A stretch of 64,000 nucleotides of DNA from Eutypella sp. D-1 (taxonomy: Eukaryota > Ascomycota > Sordariomycetes > Xylariales > Diatrypaceae). Made by a program: the position numbers and the translations under genes. The notes beneath the pieces are model-generated. The model was not told the DNA's origin and ran no database searches. It saw only the letters and a program-made list of their open reading frames with translations. The DNA lies in contig JAJTTP010000001.1 of the NCBI GenBank assembly GCA_023313575.1, positions 3,658,001 through 3,722,000 of the forward strand, read 5' to 3'. Positions 59,588 through 64,000 of the stretch are shown here, piece by piece; the first letter of the stretch is position 1, and each line of letters begins with the position of its first letter.

Positions 59588-60228
59588 TTCACAGCCTTAC
59601 ATGTTTAAGGGCCCAGGCTTTGCGTTGCAACGAAATCGGCAGGGCCTGCTTTGCCCCCGCCCCCAGACGGTTGGACAGCCACGTATGGGTCAGCCCCTCT
59701 CGTGATTGGCTCGTATCGTACGGGAAAGTGCACTTGTCGTCCAAACCGTACCAGATTGATTTTAAGGCCTCATGGAAGGTGATCAACTGGTATGGCAAAG
59801 TTGGCCCTGTAGGGCACTCAAAGGGTACCCATTGGAATCAAGATAGCCCTACCTACCAACGAGGCTCTAGGCTCTATGTGCTACATGAGGGACCATGGTG
59901 GTAGGTGTTACATATGCGAAATGACCGGGCATGGAATGGATATAAATAACTCAAAGGGATGAGGGGCTGGTTCAGATCATGTGGCACGGTATCATCCACG
60001 GTATGCAAAGCCTGTAGAAACCGAAGGGTTGCCTGCCACAATTTCACGTATGACCATGATACCAGGACAAAATGGTGTGAGTAGCGTAGGTGCAGACACA
60101 CCTACTAAACTCCATGTTCATGTTGATTATTATCTAGCAATGGTATTTTATGCTATTGTGTATATACAGGGGGGTATAATAAAGGCTTCTTGTTGCTTAG
60201 TGCCTGATGAGTTTGTGGGGGTGGGATA
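59588..60228. other. Intergenic, no supported gene
   Basis: It lies between two minus-strand genes. Frames at 59620-59904 (+) and 59589-59798 (-) overlap and have no family resemblance. Confidence 0.45.
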
Positions 60229-61090
60229 TCATATTCTCGTACTGGGACTGCCGGTGAGCGCCGCGTTAGACTTGTCTCTCTTCCGCCTCTGCTTTGCATA
60301 TACCAAGCCGCATACATTGCAAAGCGTCCTGGGCCCGTCGGGGCCCGGCCGCCACTCCGGTGTGTCTGTTCTTCCACACCTATGACATGAAAGTCGGTTG
60401 TCTGACCTCTCCGGTGCCGAGTGTCTTGACCTCTGTCACGAGCATTAGCATAACTAGATAACAGATAACTGAGTGAGAGCATAGCCAGTACCTGGAAGCG
60501 CTTCGAGCTGATGGACTCCTGTGGATCGTCTTCCTCGTGCTCGTACTGGTGGTAGTGCTGTTGGTGCTGACGACGGCTCTCGGCCTCGTGATGGCGATGC
60601 TTCCGCTTCCTCGCCTTCATGCCGTGATGCCTCGCAGTGGAAATCTCCCCGACGCACCGGGTAATGTCGCCGGTGAGCTGGGTCATGAACATCACATCGC
60701 CGTCACTCATGATGGGGATGGGCCTGTTCGCCGTGGCCTTGTCGAAGCCCCCGATCATTTGGTCGGTGAACTCCACGAGGTGCTTGGCGCTCCGATTGAT
60801 CTGGTAGCAGGGGTGAGCACGACGAAGAAATAAGAGCGGGTGCTTAATAAATCCCTGCACGAGAAGAACCCGGGGCGGATACTCACGGTGTATAAGCTCT
60901 CGGCGATCTTGATATCTCTCAGCCAAAATCTGAGGTTGCCCCGGCCATCCTCAACGCCGCCCTTCCCAGGTGACATACCCGCATTCTCCACGGCGTGCGC
61001 CTCGGGGGGCACCGGCCTCTCGCTCTCCGTGTCCTTCTCCTCCTGTTTCGCCGCAAGGCGGATGGCTAAGGATAGAGGTTGTGAAGACAT
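60229..61090 (-). CDS. GATA-type zinc-finger transcription factor
   Basis: On the minus strand three exons, 61090-60887, 60800-60492 and 60432-60229, all break in phase 0 and give 238 residues. Introns are 86 bp (GTGAGT, CCAG) and 59 bp (GTACTG, branch TGCTAATGC, acceptor GACAG). The last exon encodes [20 protein letters not shown] followed by [18 protein letters not shown]. This is a C-x2-C-x18-C-x2-C GATA finger with Cys187, 190, 209 and 212 and a basic tail. The 18-residue loop is the fungal class that includes NsdD and the WC proteins, and the TPEW..GPDG..TLCN wording is closest to NsdD. The N-terminal half ([20 protein letters not shown], then [20 protein letters not shown]) is helical and has no named domain. 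A His-rich linker ([20 protein letters not shown]) precedes the finger. CNVC and LVYA differ from the usual CNAC and LHYA. Confidence 0.8.
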
Positions 61091-63190
61091 CAAAGGCCGA
61101 CCGACTCATTGGTCCGACACTTCTGCACGATGAAGTATCACTCAAATTGTTGTTTTGCCCTAATTCTAGGAGGCAGGATAAAGCGTTACTATCTGGCTGC
61201 CGTTTTCTTCTCGGGCTGATACCCGCGATAGTAACGCCGCAACTGAAAGCTTAGTTGTGCGCTCTTTCTAGTGCAGACAAGCAGAACGTTGAGATTACCA
61301 TGTAACCAAGGGCAGACGGGTTTACCAGCACAGGGCCACAGGGAGGTGTTCTAGAACCGCACGATCTTCAAATGGTGGCGATATAAGTGGAGTCGACAGG
61401 GGTAGGGAGGCCTAATTTCTGGCGATTACAACCTTATGGTTGGCTGCGAAGGCCTATGGCCCCTAAATACTTTCAATCAGTGGCAAAGAATGCGGTAACC
61501 TTTTTCTCTTAAGTAGTTTTCAGTAATAACACCTGTACGAAGCAATTGGATTGTTGGACTGCTAACTGAATCTCTTTATGATGGTGGATTAAGAATACTA
61601 ATAAAAATAGAAAAACTGGTCAACTCGTCTTAATTCACATAGGTACTGATCGCATCTAATCAACTATTACCGCTACTTAGCACCTAGGTATTCTTGGTAT
61701 TAAAGTGCCCACAGGTAGAGCGGTAGCTAGGTGCCGTCTTACATTTCCCCCAGGCGATTCACTTTCCGAGTTGATGTATGAATTACTCAATAGCAGGCGC
61801 AGTGCTGCAAGATGTAAGATATAGCTTCATTTTAGATTTTATTCAAACATAGATACTTGAATATCAATTGCCTGTTTTTATAATAATTTGTAGCTGACAG
61901 GAACCTGGGCCGTAGGCCAGAAAAGACGATCATAGCATGGAAGGTGGTACGAGCATGTCAAGAGGTGCCTAGTTGACCAGCGGGAGGTGAACTCTCCTGC
62001 ATTCGCCAAGTAAAAACTTGTTAGCCTTGTCCCGTCGTTCAAGACGATCTCACGCACCTGTTTCGTACTATAGAGCAATAAGGTAGTGTAATATCCCCTG
62101 TATCGATGTTCGCAAACGCTGAGATAAGGGTCCGAATTGGCCAAAGCGCCTTTTCTATGTAGAGCACCGGGTCAATAGCATAGCTCCGTCCCTTCCCGGG
62201 AGGTGTTCTATAATGTCCACAGTCTCTCTATGGAGCTGACGATTGACTAAGAGGAGAGGTAGCTGCGGGCGTGATCGTCTGCGGCTCATACAGGACTCCC
62301 TTGGAATACACCCACGAGTCGAAGAGGACATCCGCTATCGGAGCCCGCGTAGATCTAGCCTCTTCATCAAAATTGACAGGCCCTGGTCTCCTGGAGAGAA
62401 AAACGAGTCCAATTACTTCGTCGCGGAGCTCGTGGGGATGCTGAGCAGAACCGCCATGTCTCTTGTAAATGGTGTTGTGACCCGCAATCAGCAGGTGCTA
62501 ATTAAATCAGGGAATAAACAAACATCGCGTGTAAGCCGGTAACGCCAAAAGGCGTCAGAAGCAAGCACAACTACTGCACATGTTAGTGTGATTCACATAA
62601 ATGGAGAAATATTCCAGGTAATGAAGATGCGAGTGCAGTCTTCTTCCAATCTAGCTGCCCTACTAAGAATGGTTGGAATTGTGGCAGAAGCTGAGGCCTC
62701 AGGCCCTCTGAATCCCAGCAATTCTCGGTCTGAATGTGAACGACTTTTCTTCAAATTAGATCACATGATGTAGCGCCTAAATACGTGGGTGATTGCTGCA
62801 TGGTAGAGGCCATACTTACCAGAGGCGGATCTCCCCCCCCCCCAGCAGGGACGGCACCATCATGGAATAACCCCCTTTTGGGTTACCTGAGTGGAGGTTG
62901 GGACTTCATACCTATCAGCTATCAAGGTACGTAGTATTTCTGGTTATGGGGTTTAAATAAGAGTAGCTAAATTACATAGCTTGCGTCATACGTAGGCCTC
63001 ACGAAACAACGGCTTTTACAATGCCATAGACAACTAGCGAGTCTCGAATCAATGCTCCAGTAAGCTGAAAGGACCCGTTTAACTGCCCCCTACTAGGATT
63101 AGCTCAAGTCTTAATCACAAGTTGAATCCCTTCGCCTTAGTGCCGAACCTGCTATCCATATGGGTTGCTGATGGCCTAGGGTGGCAGTCC
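61091..63190. other. Intergenic or decayed, no supported gene
   Basis: The left end is the promoter of the GATA-factor gene. Frames at 61878-62144 (-), 62243-62542 (+) and 62588-62773 (+) are 60-100 codons long and do not resemble a family I know. A minus-strand segment near 62040-62160 looks weakly coding but is not resolvable. A C-run lies at 62834-62843. Confidence 0.4.
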
Positions 63191-63935
63191 CTAAGAATGA
63201 GCTTTTTTGGCAGACATGATCTCCCTTGCGTACATCTTGAACAGGTTGAGGGGCTGCGTCGGCTGGGTGCCTGTCGCGTCGACGAACGTAGTCGTCGTAA
63301 TGCAGTTCGTCTTGCCCTTGCGCACCACGCTATAGTACTCGAGAAGGTACTCGATTTCCGACTCTCTCGGATTGCGCCTTCAGAACTTCCCTTGCTTCCG
63401 CCCTATAAATGAATCATTAGCTTACCATAATACTTCTCCAACCTGTGACAGAGCCCATGTTTCTGCACTTACTCTGAGATGGTCTGGAAATGCAACTCGG
63501 TACTGAGCCCCTCACTGCCCATGGTCGCCAGATCTTCACCAGCGTATAACATAGGACCTGAAGACCCAGATGTGAGTATAACTCGTGTTATAGAAGTGGA
63601 TCCGAATTACCTGTGACAACTATTATCTGTCTGTGATGTTGCTATTGAAGCCATGGGGGCCTTTGCTAGTCAACACTAAAGATCTGCCAGCTTGTGGGTA
63701 GGATGCGTCTATCGTAAAAGCCACATACACCAAGAGTCACCGGGGCAAACTTGTTGTTCTCTTCAATAGATAGAGGCAGCACTCCTTCGGAAAGCACTTG
63801 CGGCGCATAGTTGAGAAAGCTCGCGGCGTAGAACCCGGCCGTCTCACTTGTCATCTGTAATAGTTCTTGGTCAGTGTTTTTGGCGAAATGAGACTTTACC
63901 TGATAACGCACGACGAATGACCGGTATTGGTGGAT
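63191..63935 (-). pseudogene. Unresolved gene or gene fragments
   Basis: Several minus-strand pieces look coding. One open piece ends YRSFVVRYQ at a GTAAAG donor (63903-63898). The next begins MTSETAGFYAASFLNYAPQV (from 63854) and runs through LGVCGFYDRRILPTSWQIF to a stop at 63666. GPMLYAGEDLATMGSEGLST lies near 63560-63500. The last is IEYLLEYYSVVRKGKTNCIT, continuing to LFKMYAREIMSAKKAHS and a stop at 63191. Plausible GT/AG sites lie between some pieces (GTAATT at about 63614, GTAAGT at 63475), but I could not chain all of them in one phase. A stop separates the second and third pieces unless an unseen intron removes it. The function is not recognised. It may be a multi-exon gene truncated by the window edge or a decayed one. 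Confidence 0.45.
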
Positions 63936-64000
63936 TCATCGCCCTCAGACGTCAGTACCATCGCTTCCAAGTCGATGAACTCCCTCAATCACGGCTGCTT

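Noticed and set aside
60153..60926. 257-codon minus-strand frame as the full gene
   Set aside because: It is open through two introns. The spliced alternative gives a complete GATA finger in another frame, so the long frame's ends are shadows.

Overview
The window reads as nuclear DNA of a filamentous ascomycete (Pezizomycotina, most likely a Sordariomycete). Genes are separated by long intergenic stretches and carry short introns (55 to about 320 bp) with GTRNGT-type donors, CTAAC/CTGAC-like branch sites and AG acceptors. The gene set is typical of these fungi: a CreB-type deubiquitinase, ALG12, ATG22, a BAH-PHD chromatin reader, a GH10 xylanase and an NLR fossil. All exon models were built by hand from reading frames, splice signals and family conservation. 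Without transcripts, every start and junction is inference.

Left part (1-18.7 kb): a small conserved cytosolic protein (2551-3414, +), a CBS-domain protein (4252-4882, -), a mitochondrial phosphate carrier (6242-7636, +), a long gene-poor stretch, the CreB/Ubp9-type ubiquitin hydrolase (13139-15679, +) and the ER mannosyltransferase ALG12 (16829-18738, +).

Middle (18.7-37.1 kb): a gene-poor stretch rich in TACCTAGGTA-type palindromes, a 1213-residue conserved protein of unknown function (23025-26741, +), a second gene-poor stretch, an OSH6/7-type oxysterol-binding protein in seven exons (30949-33098, +), F-actin capping protein beta (34178-35494, -) and a proline-iminopeptidase-like hydrolase (36091-37077, -).

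Right part (37.1-64 kb): a decayed GABA/choline-type permease, a perfect 13-bp hairpin, a tRNA-like gene with an unusually long insert, a BAH-PHD reader of the EPR-1 type (41793-43314, -), ATG22 (46008-48002, -), a HeLo-NACHT (probably ankyrin) NLR fossil interrupted by a tRNA-derived SINE-like element (50171-52660), a secreted GH10 xylanase (54368-55671, +), a Par32/DUF3602 protein (56294-56855, -), a small secreted cysteine-rich protein (59098-59419, -) and a short GATA-factor gene whose zinc finger lies in a frame hidden behind longer overlapping frames (60229-61090, -). The last 3 kb hold only unresolved coding fragments.

The genes do not form one pathway. The left two thirds are mostly core housekeeping genes (protein turnover, N-glycosylation, lipid transfer, actin, autophagy, chromatin). 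From about 49 kb rightwards the content becomes accessory: a broken immune-type gene, a retroelement-like insertion, a secreted enzyme, a small secreted protein and a divergent regulator. I did not find a clear, new multi-gene system. The most unusual items are the SINE-split NLR fossil, the hidden GATA factor, the interrupted PHD finger and the micro-exon in the CreB active site.
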